DNA from: Maribacter cobaltidurans
GTDB taxonomy: Bacteria; Bacteroidota; Bacteroidia; Flavobacteriales; Flavobacteriaceae
DNA: 64,000 nucleotides
Direction of reading: 5' to 3'
Assembly: GCF_002269385.1 (NCBI RefSeq)
Contig: NZ_CP022957.1
Span: 236,001 to 300,000 of the forward strand
The position numbers and the translations under genes were made by a program. The notes beneath the pieces were generated by a model. That model saw only the letters and a list, made by a program, of their open reading frames with translations. It was not told where the DNA came from and ran no database searches. Below, piece by piece: positions 53,780 to 61,564 of this stretch. Every line of letters begins with the position of its first letter. Position 1 is the first letter of the stretch.

Positions 53780-54286
53780 ATGAAAAGATATATAGCCTGT
53801 GCCCTTTGCATAATCTTCCTTTCCTGCGATGACGGAAATTTGGAAATTGAAACACTGGATTTTGATAGCATTACCGCTGTCCAAAATTGTGGCGGGGTCT
53901 CCGTTACCACATCCAATATACTATTCAAAATCAATGGGGATGAAGCCTTAATTCTAGAACTACCCGCTGAATCCATTAAAAATGAGGTAACAACGGAGGA
54001 TATTGCTATTAACGTAAACGAATCCGGGTCGGTTATCTATAGAATATTTTCCGGTACGGTTTCCTCGAATTATTTCTGTGCTGATGTTCCCCCTATAGAA
54101 CCTGTGGTTACGAAGGAAATTACCGCCCAAGATGGAATAATTTATATTACCACTACCACACAAGATGCAGTAACGTATCAACATACGATACGTTTAAGCG
54201 GTATTTCTTTGGTCACGGAAAATGAAAGTAGAATAACGGATTTACGGATTAACGAATTTGGTACGGTTACTACAACAACTCCCTAA
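53780..54286 (+). CDS. Lipoprotein of unknown function
   Basis: 168 residues. Lipobox LSC (Cys16), then a mature part rich in beta-strand and Thr/Ile/Glu, with two cysteines (VQNCGGVS and SNYFCADVP) that could form a disulfide. I do not recognise the family. It ends 2 bp from the convergent Smr-domain gene without a terminator between them. Similar small lipoproteins with Cys in the same places occur at 58.8 kb (DUF6452-like), but I cannot establish homology by eye. Confidence 0.75.
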   Translation: MKRYIACALCIIFLSCDDGNLEIETLDFDSITAVQNCGGVSVTTSNILFKINGDEALILELPAESIKNEVTTEDIAINVNESGSVIYRIFSGTVSSNYFCADVPPIEPVVTKEITAQDGIIYITTTTQDAVTYQHTIRLSGISLVTENESRITDLRINEFGTVTTTTP

Positions 54287-54288
54287 CT

Positions 54289-54831
54289 TTAATAATTCTG
54301 ATATATGTAAACCTCCGTGGCGCCCAGTCCGTATTTTTGATAATCTGCATCATAGTAATTTACATTATCATACTTCCGGAAAAGGGAATATAGCTCTTCC
54401 CGCAAAATTCCTTCACCAACTCCATGTATGAAAACCACTTTTTGAATTCGCTTTCCTATTGCAAAATCCAATTGCCTTTTTGCCGTTTCCAATTGCAGGT
54501 TGAGCATATCAAAATTGCTTAGTGATTTGGGGTTCTTGACCAATTGGTTAATATGCAGGTCCACCTCCAATTTTGGAAGATTTCTCTCTTTAGGTTTTAC
54601 TGCCTTTCTATTCTTTCTTTTGGGTATTTCCTTTTCCTTTTTTACTAGGGCCACTTCATAATTGCTCACATGGATATCCCCGGCCGTTTTAACCAGTTCA
54701 TTCTTTTGGAATTGCATCGGAAATCCATCATCAGTAACTATCGTAATCTCTGTCCCCTCTATTTGAGACACCTTACCTTTGATCACATCGTCCATAGTCT
54801 CTACCCTATCCCCTATTTTAAAATGAGCCAT
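54289..54831 (-). CDS. Smr domain protein (DUF2027 + Smr)
   Basis: 180 residues from MAHFKIGDRVETMDDVIKGK, an SH3-like N-terminal half of DUF2027 type. The basic middle (PKRKNRKAVKPKERN) links to a C-terminal Smr domain: LDFAIGKRIQKVVFIHGVGEGILREELYSLF, with the HGxGxG motif of MutS2-type Smr nucleases. The frame reaches 54852, but that would overlap the -7 box, so 54831 is chosen. Role in nucleic acid processing is likely; the substrate is unknown. Confidence 0.9.
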   Translation of the reverse strand: MAHFKIGDRVETMDDVIKGKVSQIEGTEITIVTDDGFPMQFQKNELVKTAGDIHVSNYEVALVKKEKEIPKRKNRKAVKPKERNLPKLEVDLHINQLVKNPKSLSNFDMLNLQLETAKRQLDFAIGKRIQKVVFIHGVGEGILREELYSLFRKYDNVNYYDADYQKYGLGATEVYIYQNY

Positions 54832-54849
54832 AATTTTGTTTTGATTACC

Positions 54850-54857
54850 CAAAAATA
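54850..54857 (-). promoter_or_regulatory. -7 promoter element of the Smr-domain gene
   Basis: Minus-strand TATTTTTG, 18 bp before the ATG at 54831, which supports that start codon. Confidence 0.55.
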
Positions 54858-54890
54858 ATGGTAATTTTCAGCTTGTGAATTATTAGCACC

Positions 54891-55196
54891 ATGCAAGTAT
54901 CGGCCCTTTTGTATTTTATAAATGTTGAAAAGTTCATGCTTCCCTGTTTTTCCAAGCAAATTTTTGGCTTTGACTGTCCTGGATGTGGACTTCAACGATC
55001 AGTCCTTTTTTTAATTAAAGGAGAATTTGTGGAAGCCTTTAACATGTATCCGGCCATCTACCCGATGATTCTGCTTTTTTGTTTTTTATTGTTTGGAAAG
55101 ACGATAAAAACAAAATATTCAAATAATATAACCAACATGTTAATGTTGACTACCGTAGCCTTCATTTTGATCAATTATACACTTAAATTTATATAA
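54891..55196 (+). CDS. DUF2752 membrane protein
   Basis: 101 residues. The family motif CPGCGLQRSVLFLIKGEF lies near 26-43, followed by two hydrophobic helices (about 52-68 and 82-100). Both cysteines are conserved in DUF2752, but their role is unknown. It starts 39 bp after the divergent Smr gene region and is followed after 16 bp by two related membrane genes. Confidence 0.85.
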   Translation: MQVSALLYFINVEKFMLPCFSKQIFGFDCPGCGLQRSVLFLIKGEFVEAFNMYPAIYPMILLFCFLLFGKTIKTKYSNNITNMLMLTTVAFILINYTLKFI

Positions 55197-55212
55197 CCAA
55201 ACCTTTTAAATT

Positions 55213-55545
55213 ATGGAACAACAAAAATTACCCAATGTTACTATAGTTATCGTATTATCGATTATAGGATTCGTATGCTGCTGTTTTGCAGGTTTACCTG
55301 GAGTCCTTTTTGGAGGAATAGCTTTATTTCTTGCTCTAAAGGATGAAAAACTATACAAACAGAATCCAGAAAACTATTCTAACTATAGCACATTAAAAAC
55401 CGCAAAGACTATTTCTATAGTAGTGCTTGCTCTAGGCGTGCTTTATTTGCTATGGTCAATCTATTCCATTATGTCCATGGGTGGCTGGGATGCCTATATG
55501 GAACAATCCAGGGAAATGATGGAACAATGGGGAATTGAGGAATAA
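55213..55545 (+). CDS. Small membrane protein with CCC motif, copy 1
   Basis: 110 residues, two hydrophobic helices (about 8-45 with a short break, and 60-82) and an acidic, Met-rich C-terminal tail. The first helix carries VCCCFAGLPGVLFGGIAL near 20-37, and the cytoplasmic loop has ENYSNYSTLKTAKTISIVVL. These two features recur in the next gene. No function is known. The family is annotated in some Flavobacteriia as CCC-motif membrane protein. Confidence 0.82.
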   Translation: MEQQKLPNVTIVIVLSIIGFVCCCFAGLPGVLFGGIALFLALKDEKLYKQNPENYSNYSTLKTAKTISIVVLALGVLYLLWSIYSIMSMGGWDAYMEQSREMMEQWGIEE

Positions 55546-55551
55546 TTGGAT

Positions 55552-55857
55552 ATGAGTACACAACCACTACCAGGCGCCAGTAACGCCCTTACCTTTGGCA
55601 TTTTGTCCATTGTTTTAACGATTTTCTGCTGCGGTCCCTTTGGAGCCATCTTTAGCTTCATTGGATTGAGCAATGCCAAGAAAGCGGAAAACATATTTCA
55701 ATCCGACACGGAAAGCAGCTATAGCGGCTACGAAAATGCCAAAACCGGTAGAATCCTATCCTACATCGGATTGGGATTGGCACTGGTCTACCTGATATTT
55801 ACCATCATTTATTTCGGGGCCATCGTAGCTATTATTATGTCCTCAGGTAATTTCTAG
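55552..55857 (+). CDS. Small membrane protein with CC motif, copy 2
   Basis: 101 residues from the ATG (a TTG six bases earlier is less likely). Same layout as the previous gene: IFCCGPFGAIFSFIGLSNA near 25-43, then YSGYENAKTGRILSYIGL and a second helix, so it is a tandem paralogue. Only 6 bp separate them, and a strong terminator follows. Confidence 0.82.
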   Translation: MSTQPLPGASNALTFGILSIVLTIFCCGPFGAIFSFIGLSNAKKAENIFQSDTESSYSGYENAKTGRILSYIGLGLALVYLIFTIIYFGAIVAIIMSSGNF

Positions 55858-55880
55858 AAGTAGGGCCAAAACTATATAAA

Positions 55881-55910
55881 AAATCCCCGAGGCATCTCGG
55901 GGGTTTTTTT
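55881..55910. terminator. Bidirectional terminator between the CCC genes and rocD
   Basis: CCCCGAG, loop GCAT, CTCGGGG with flanking A- and T-runs (seven T on the plus strand). It touches the rocD stop codon and serves both convergent units. Confidence 0.92.
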
Positions 55911-57189
55911 ATTTCTTAAAATTGGAAAGTGTCCTTTTGATAATATCAACGCAATCCAGCAGCTGCTCCTTGGTCATCACCAAGGGCGGAGCAAACCTTA
56001 TAATATTTCCATGGGTCGGTTTTGCCAACAAGCCATTTTCCTTCAATGCCATACAGATATCCCAAGCGGTGGAACTTTCTTCTCTATCATTGATCAAAAT
56101 AGCGTTTAGCAATCCTTTTCCTCGAACCGAAGTGACCAAATCGCAATGTGGAATAAATTCATTCAACTCAGAACGGAACAGTTCCCCCAACTCTTGGGAA
56201 TTTTCGGCCAAACGCTCCTCCTTTATTACATCCAAAGCAGCCATAGCTATGGTAGCGGCAACTGGGTTGCCCCCAAAAGTACTTCCATGGTTACCGGGTC
56301 TAATCACTTCCATGATTTCGTTGTTTGCCAAAACTGCAGAAACAGGGTAAGCCCCTCCAGACAATGCCTTTCCTAATATCAGAATATCGGGTTTTACCTC
56401 CGGGGTGCCACTGCAATGTTTATCCGGACAAGAGCAGTTGCCACAGGTAGCCAAAAGTCTTCCTGTACGTGCAATACCGGTCTGCACTTCATCTGCAATG
56501 AACAATACATTGAACTTTTCGCACAGTTCCTTGGCCTTTTTAAGATAACCTTCGGATGGAACATATACCCCTGCTTCTCCTTGTATAGGTTCCACTAAGA
56601 AACCAGAAACATTAGGGTTATTGGTTAAGGCCTCCTCCAAGGCTTTAAGATTATCATATTCGATTTTGATGAATCCCTTGGTGTAGGGGCCAAAATTCTT
56701 TCTCGCCACAGGGTCGTTGGAAAACGATATTATAGTAGTGGTCCTCCCATGAAAATTATTTTCGCACACTATAATTTCCGCCTCGTTCTCTGCAATGTTC
56801 TTTTTTTCATAGGCCCATTTCCTACAGATTTTTAAGGCGGTCTCTACGGCCTCAGCCCCGGTATTCATAGGCAAGAGCTTGTCAAAACCAAATGTTTCGG
56901 TGGCATACTTCTCAAAAGCTCCCAGTTTATCGTTGTAAAATGCCCTGGAAGTGAGCGTTAATGTCTGTGCCTGCTCCATCATGGCACCGACGATTTTAGG
57001 ATGACAATGGCCTTGGTTTACCGCAGAGTAGGCAGAAAGAAAATCATAATATTTTTTTCCTTCCACATCCCAAACAAATACACCTTTACCCCTGCTCAGA
57101 ACAACAGGTAATGGATGATAATTGTGGGCACCGTACTTGTCCTCCAATGCAATGGCATCTTCAGAAGTGATGTTTTCTAAAACTGACAT
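55909..57189 (-). CDS. rocD: Ornithine aminotransferase with a cysteine-rich insertion
   Basis: 426 residues. Converts ornithine and 2-oxoglutarate to glutamate semialdehyde and glutamate. Marks: NTGAEAVETALKICRKWAYEKK, NNFHGRTTTIISFSNDP, FLVEPIQGEAGVYVP, ADEVQTGIARTGRL and the PLP Lys in ILGKALSGGAYPVSAV. Between TGRLL and the PLP Lys loop is an insertion, CGNCSCPDKHC (residues about 249-259), absent from the human enzyme. It may bind a metal. Single-gene unit. Confidence 0.95.
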   Translation of the reverse strand: MSVLENITSEDAIALEDKYGAHNYHPLPVVLSRGKGVFVWDVEGKKYYDFLSAYSAVNQGHCHPKIVGAMMEQAQTLTLTSRAFYNDKLGAFEKYATETFGFDKLLPMNTGAEAVETALKICRKWAYEKKNIAENEAEIIVCENNFHGRTTTIISFSNDPVARKNFGPYTKGFIKIEYDNLKALEEALTNNPNVSGFLVEPIQGEAGVYVPSEGYLKKAKELCEKFNVLFIADEVQTGIARTGRLLATCGNCSCPDKHCSGTPEVKPDILILGKALSGGAYPVSAVLANNEIMEVIRPGNHGSTFGGNPVAATIAMAALDVIKEERLAENSQELGELFRSELNEFIPHCDLVTSVRGKGLLNAILINDREESSTAWDICMALKENGLLAKPTHGNIIRFAPPLVMTKEQLLDCVDIIKRTLSNFKK

Positions 57190-57309
57190 GATAAAAAATT
57201 ACTTTAAATAAGACTTTAGCAATTCCTTCTGTACCTTTATCCTTTCTAAATCCCAATGGGCATTGGGACGAAAATTCAGCGTGGGAGAGAAATCATCCCT
57301 GTAGAGCTT

Positions 57310-57317
57310 CAAATGTA
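57310..57317 (-). promoter_or_regulatory. Possible -7 promoter element of rocD
   Basis: Minus-strand TACATTTG fits TAnnTTTG, but the ATG at 57189 is about 120 bp away and no TTG is at -33. Tentative. Confidence 0.35.
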
Positions 57318-57411
57318 CAAATAATCCATCTTAGTTTAAAGCCTATTTTAACTATGTAAAAACGCATGTTAATACTATCATTATCCTACCTATCAATCCA
57401 AAGAAACCTAT

Positions 57412-57419
57412 TATTTTTG
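57412..57419 (+). promoter_or_regulatory. -7 promoter element of rlmD; ATG 4 bp downstream
   Basis: TATTTTTG fits TAnnTTTG and is followed by CCGC and the ATG at 57424. Candidate leaderless transcript. Confidence 0.6.
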
Positions 57420-57423
57420 CCGC

Positions 57424-58836
57424 ATGCGGAAAAACAAAAGGAGACTGGTTTTTGAAAATGTGGAGGTCATAGATGCCGGTGCCAAAGGCAAAACGATTGG
57501 TAAGGCATCGGACGGTAGGGTCATTTTCTTAACGAACGCCGTACCTGGCGATGTAGTCGATGTACAGACCACTAAGAAAAGAAAGTCATATTTCGAGGGG
57601 GTTGCTACCAATTTTCACAAACGATCAGAAAAACGGGTAGAACCGGAATGCCAGCATTTTGGGGTTTGTGGTGGCTGCAAGTGGCAAGATATGGGCTACG
57701 ATCACCAACTTTTTTACAAACAAAAAGAGGTCGAGAACAATCTCCGGCGAATAGGCCATTTGGAGCTTCCGGAAATAAATCCAATACTAGGTTCAAAAAA
57801 ACAATACTTCTACAGAAACAAAATGGAGTTTTCCTTTTCAGATAGTCGATGGCTAACGCTTGATGAAATTAAATCAGAAAAAGAAATAGAAGATAAAAAT
57901 GCCTTAGGTTTTCACATTCCAGGTATGTGGGACAAAATACTGGACATAAAGAAATGCCATCTTCAGCGAGACCCTTCCAACGCCATAAGATTGGAAACGA
58001 AAAACTTTGCAATTAAAAATAGGCTCACTTTTTTTAACCCGCGAAATCAACATGGCCTACTTCGTACATTGATGATTAGAACCTCCTCAACAGGAGAACT
58101 TATGGTACTGATCCAATTCTTTGAAAACGACAAACAGAAAAGAGAGCTCCTTCTTGAGCATTTAAAGGAAAAATTCCCCGAGATAACTTCCCTGCTCTAT
58201 GTAATCAATGAAAAACAAAATGACACCATCTATGACCAAGAGGTGGTTTGTTTTTCCGGAAGGGATCACATCTTTGAGGAAATGGAAGGGCTTCAATTTA
58301 AGATAACGGCAAAATCATTTTACCAGACCAATTCAGAACAGGCATACGAGCTTTACAAAGTCACCCGTGACTTTGTAAAGCTTCAAGGAAATGAATTGGT
58401 ATATGACCTGTATACAGGTACTGGCACCATTGCCCAGTTTGTTGCGAAAAATGCAAAAAAGGTCATCGGGATTGAATCGGTCCCAGATGCCATACTGGAT
58501 GCAAAAGCAAACGCCGCACATAACCAGATTAAAAACGTGGAATTCTTTGTAGGGGATATGAAAAATGTGCTAAACGATGACTTCATCAAACAACATGGAG
58601 AACCTGATATAATAATTACAGATCCTCCAAGAGACGGAATGCATAAGGATGTTGTACAGCAAATTCTGAACGTTTCCCCAAAAAGAATAGTCTATGTGAG
58701 TTGTAATAGTGCCACACAGGCCAGGGACCTGGAGCTAATAAAGGATATATATGATGTGGTCAAGGTACAACCCGTGGATATGTTTCCTCAGACACATCAT
58801 GTTGAAAATGTCGTACTTTTGGAAAAGAAAAATTAG
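57424..58836 (+). CDS. rlmD: 23S rRNA (uracil-C5)-methyltransferase RlmD-like
   Basis: 470 residues. N-terminal TRAM domain (about 10-64), an iron-sulfur motif CQHFGVCGGCKW (Cys76, 82, 85) with a fourth ligand in DIKKCHL, then a Rossmann methyltransferase: YDLYTGTGTIAQFVA, DPPRDGMH and the catalytic Cys427 in YVSCNSATQ. It makes 5-methyluridine in 23S rRNA (RlmD) or a related site (RumB/TrmA family); the exact site is not fixed by sequence. It heads a three-gene unit with two envelope genes. Confidence 0.92.
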   Translation: MRKNKRRLVFENVEVIDAGAKGKTIGKASDGRVIFLTNAVPGDVVDVQTTKKRKSYFEGVATNFHKRSEKRVEPECQHFGVCGGCKWQDMGYDHQLFYKQKEVENNLRRIGHLELPEINPILGSKKQYFYRNKMEFSFSDSRWLTLDEIKSEKEIEDKNALGFHIPGMWDKILDIKKCHLQRDPSNAIRLETKNFAIKNRLTFFNPRNQHGLLRTLMIRTSSTGELMVLIQFFENDKQKRELLLEHLKEKFPEITSLLYVINEKQNDTIYDQEVVCFSGRDHIFEEMEGLQFKITAKSFYQTNSEQAYELYKVTRDFVKLQGNELVYDLYTGTGTIAQFVAKNAKKVIGIESVPDAILDAKANAAHNQIKNVEFFVGDMKNVLNDDFIKQHGEPDIIITDPPRDGMHKDVVQQILNVSPKRIVYVSCNSATQARDLELIKDIYDVVKVQPVDMFPQTHHVENVVLLEKKN

Positions 58837-58837
58837 C

Positions 58838-59344
58838 ATGCGGAAATTAAATCGAGTGATTTTCACCTTCTTGCTTACCATTACCCTAACTTCATGCGAA
58901 AAGGATGACATTTGCGTAGAAGGAAATACCCCCTTGCTTGTCCTTGAGTTTTTTAACGTAGCCGATACCACAGCCGTTAAAAACGTAACCGCTCTTAGAA
59001 TTGTGGGCGAAGGACAGACCGTAACTGTGAACACATTTACGGACCGATCAAATCTAAGCAGTGTTGCCATTCCGTTAAGAACGGAGGAAAACTCAACTAC
59101 CTTTTACCTAATTTCAAATTCAGCCTCCAATGATAATGGGCAGGAAACCGGTAATATTGATACATTGACCTTTAATTACGACCGGATTGAAGATTTTAAG
59201 TCCCGAGCTTGTGGATTTGTAGTCAATTATGATAATGTATCCACGGAACTACAAACGGGTTCCGGTAATTGGATTGCAGATATAGAAGTCATTAGGGCAA
59301 GCGTTACAAACTCAGATTCTACCCATGTTAAGATATTTCATTAG
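58838..59344 (+). CDS. DUF6452-like lipoprotein
   Basis: 168 residues from MRKLNRVIFTFLLTITLTSC (lipobox TSC, Cys20), beginning 1 bp after rlmD. Mature part is beta-rich with Cys in EKDDICVEG and FKSRACGFVVNY, a likely disulfide. The family is known only from Flavobacteriia, next to rlmD and a DUF6048 gene. A longer frame starting inside rlmD is possible but lacks a signal peptide. It overlaps the next gene by 20 bp. Confidence 0.85.
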   Translation: MRKLNRVIFTFLLTITLTSCEKDDICVEGNTPLLVLEFFNVADTTAVKNVTALRIVGEGQTVTVNTFTDRSNLSSVAIPLRTEENSTTFYLISNSASNDNGQETGNIDTLTFNYDRIEDFKSRACGFVVNYDNVSTELQTGSGNWIADIEVIRASVTNSDSTHVKIFH

Positions 59345-60077
59345 TACTTTTTTCCTCTTTAGTCTGATGCAAAGCTTTTCCCAAAGCAAGCCCATTGACA
59401 CCCAACCCAAGGATACGGTGGAGTACAGACAGGCCTATGGACTTAGGGCAGGAATTGATCTAAGTAGGCCCATAATAAGCTCCTTGGACGATAATTACAC
59501 CGGTTTTGAAATAGTGGCCGACTATCGAATAACGGATAGACTTTACATCGCGGCAGAACTAGGTACAGAAGACAAGACAAAGCAGGAAGACCTATATAAT
59601 TTTACCACTACCGGAAGTTATTTGAAAATTGGGATAGACAACAACACCTATGAGAATTGGTATGGGGAGCAAAATCTCTTGTTTTATGGTGGTCGTTTGG
59701 CATTTAGTAGCTTTAGCCAGACATTGAACAATTACCAATATTTTAATTCAAATAGATACTGGAACCCGGAGGGTTTTGCCGAAGGTTCCAATATTTCAGA
59801 GGAATTTTCAGGTCGGTCCGCGGTTTGGATAGAGGCACTTTTTGGAACTAAAGTGGAACTCTTTGCCAACATTTTTTTGGGAGCTAGTGTCCGGTTAGGC
59901 ATTCTGGTTTCCGACTCAGATGGTGGTGATCCCCGTTTTCCCAATCTTTGGATACCAGGATTCAATAAGGTTACGGGCGGAAGCAGATTTGGTGTAGGCT
60001 ACAATTATTCCATCTCCTACTTCATACCCCTTTACAAAAAGAAGAAAAAGCCCGTGGAACAGGAAAATGAACAATAA
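59325..60077 (+). CDS. DUF6048 outer membrane beta-barrel protein
   Basis: 250 residues. Signal peptide (about 1-20), then alternating amphipathic strands (ITDRLYIAAELGTED; NLLFYGGRLAFSSFS; ELFANIFLGASVRLGI; RFGVGYNYSISYFIPLY) of an eight-strand-type barrel. A Lys-rich tail follows. The family, DUF6048, is paired with the DUF6452 lipoprotein just upstream, so the two may form an outer membrane complex (inference). Translation is coupled by a 20-bp overlap. Confidence 0.85.
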   Translation: MLRYFISTFFLFSLMQSFSQSKPIDTQPKDTVEYRQAYGLRAGIDLSRPIISSLDDNYTGFEIVADYRITDRLYIAAELGTEDKTKQEDLYNFTTTGSYLKIGIDNNTYENWYGEQNLLFYGGRLAFSSFSQTLNNYQYFNSNRYWNPEGFAEGSNISEEFSGRSAVWIEALFGTKVELFANIFLGASVRLGILVSDSDGGDPRFPNLWIPGFNKVTGGSRFGVGYNYSISYFIPLYKKKKKPVEQENEQ

Positions 60078-60308
60078 TCAGATTTCCTTAAACCCCTTTA
60101 AAAATACCCACTTCATCATGAGTTTTTCCTTTCCTTCTATGCGAGCAACGGCGAACTTGGGGGCGATGACCATTGCAATAATAGCAGATGTTATGGAAAT
60201 ATAAATCGGTTTAATTTCCAAAAAATAGGCCAGGCCAAATCTTGCCATTATAAAAACTACGGCAAAGCTAAAAAAGTTATACAATAGGGCTTTTTGTTTA
60301 GGCTTCAT
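60078..60308 (-). CDS. Small membrane protein of unknown function
   Basis: 76 residues from MKPKQKALLYNFFSF; a longer start at 60362 would overlap the methyltransferase. Two hydrophobic helices (about 8-28 and 33-52), then a basic tail ending MKWVFLKGFKEI. No recognised family. It follows the THUMP methyltransferase by 10 bp on the same strand and converges with the DUF6048 gene with no gap. Confidence 0.72.
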   Translation of the reverse strand: MKPKQKALLYNFFSFAVVFIMARFGLAYFLEIKPIYISITSAIIAMVIAPKFAVARIEGKEKLMMKWVFLKGFKEI

Positions 60309-60318
60309 TGAATTTTTT

Positions 60319-61476
60319 TTAGTGATTATATTTGGCTTTTTTACTCCCCTCGTACATCTCATATTTCACCAATCTCGATTCCAAGTGACTGTTAAAGACC
60401 TTAATTTTTCTAGAAGGCCTAAGACCTACAAATTTAAGGGCATCCAGATTGGAGGTAATTAACCAGGCATTGGTTCCCGGGTATCCTTGTTTAAGGGTGT
60501 CCCCTATGGAGGCATAAAAGTTCTGCATATCTATATCCAACCTTTCCCCGTAAGGAGGGTTAAAACACATATGTAAAGGGCCCTCTGTTTCCTTTTTAGT
60601 CTTAAAAAAGTTTTCCCTACTAATATCTATATATTCGGTGAGATTGGCATTTTCTACATTTTCAATAGCCTTTCTAACTGCGGAAGGGGCTTTGTCAAAA
60701 CCTATTATTTTATGATGAAATTCCCTTGTTTTTTTTAGACTGGAGTCTACAATCTTATCATAAAGTTCCGCATCAAAATCCGGCCATTTTTCAAAGGCAA
60801 AACCCTTGCGATTAATGTTAGCGGGAATATTAGAGGCAATCATGGCCGCTTCCGTAAGCATGGTGCCACTACCGCACATAGGGTCCATAAAATCGCATTG
60901 TCCATCCCAGCCGCTCAATAAAAGAAGACCTGCGGCCAACACTTCATTGATAGGGGCAATATTGGTCGCAATCCTATACCCCCTATGGTGCAGGGAAGCT
61001 CCAGAACTGTCTAAGGAAACATTACAGTCGTTTTTGTGAATATGGATGTTGATTCGTAAATCAGGGGATTTTACATCCACATTGGGCCGCTTACCATCAG
61101 TTTCGCGAAATTTGTCGGCAATGGCATCCTTAGTCTTCTGGGAAACATATAATGAATGTGTAAAGTTATCGGAGAAAACGGTAGCATCAATTGCAAAGGT
61201 ATCGTCGACCGATAAATACTCCGCCCAATCCATTCGATAGATTTTTCTGTATAAATCATCTTCATTGGAAACTTGGAAAGAGCTAATGGGTTTAATAATT
61301 TTTATTGCGGTACGTAAACACAGATTGGCCTTATACATAAACCCATTATCCCCATCAAACGCAACGTTCCTCACTCCAACTTCAACATTTCCGCCCCCTA
61401 GGTTTCTAAGTTCTTTTGCCAATATTTCCTCAAAGCCAAAAAGAGTTTTGGCTATCATTCTAAAATTATTACCCAT
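60319..61476 (-). CDS. THUMP domain RNA methyltransferase (RlmL-N/RlmKL type)
   Basis: 385 residues. A THUMP domain (about 60-160) binds RNA; then a UPF0020-type methyltransferase with FMDPMCGSGTMLTEAAM near 196-212 (SAM motif I) and the N6-guanine or adenine type motif FNPPYGERL near 309-317. It is a member of the RlmL N-half family that methylates a guanine N2 in 23S rRNA; the target site is not proven. Start 61476 is chosen because the -7 box lies 20 bp upstream. Confidence 0.92.
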   Translation of the reverse strand: MGNNFRMIAKTLFGFEEILAKELRNLGGGNVEVGVRNVAFDGDNGFMYKANLCLRTAIKIIKPISSFQVSNEDDLYRKIYRMDWAEYLSVDDTFAIDATVFSDNFTHSLYVSQKTKDAIADKFRETDGKRPNVDVKSPDLRINIHIHKNDCNVSLDSSGASLHHRGYRIATNIAPINEVLAAGLLLLSGWDGQCDFMDPMCGSGTMLTEAAMIASNIPANINRKGFAFEKWPDFDAELYDKIVDSSLKKTREFHHKIIGFDKAPSAVRKAIENVENANLTEYIDISRENFFKTKKETEGPLHMCFNPPYGERLDIDMQNFYASIGDTLKQGYPGTNAWLITSNLDALKFVGLRPSRKIKVFNSHLESRLVKYEMYEGSKKAKYNH

Positions 61477-61496
61477 AAACGATATTAAGTATACAG

Positions 61497-61504
61497 CAAA
61501 AATA
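61497..61504 (-). promoter_or_regulatory. -7 promoter element of the THUMP methyltransferase, facing the ZIP promoter
   Basis: Minus-strand TATTTTTG, 20 bp before the ATG at 61476. A TTG 17 bp upstream is slightly too close. It lies 3 bp from the plus-strand -7 element. Confidence 0.5.
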
Positions 61505-61507
61505 CGT

Positions 61508-61515
61508 TAATTTTG
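61508..61515 (+). promoter_or_regulatory. -7 promoter element of the ZIP gene
   Basis: TAATTTTG fits TAnnTTTG, 49 bp before the ATG at 61565. With the minus-strand element it forms a near-palindrome. Confidence 0.5.
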
Positions 61516-61564
61516 GTGCAGCAAAGAGAGGGCACTCTCGATTCCGTACTAAACCCTGATTTTA

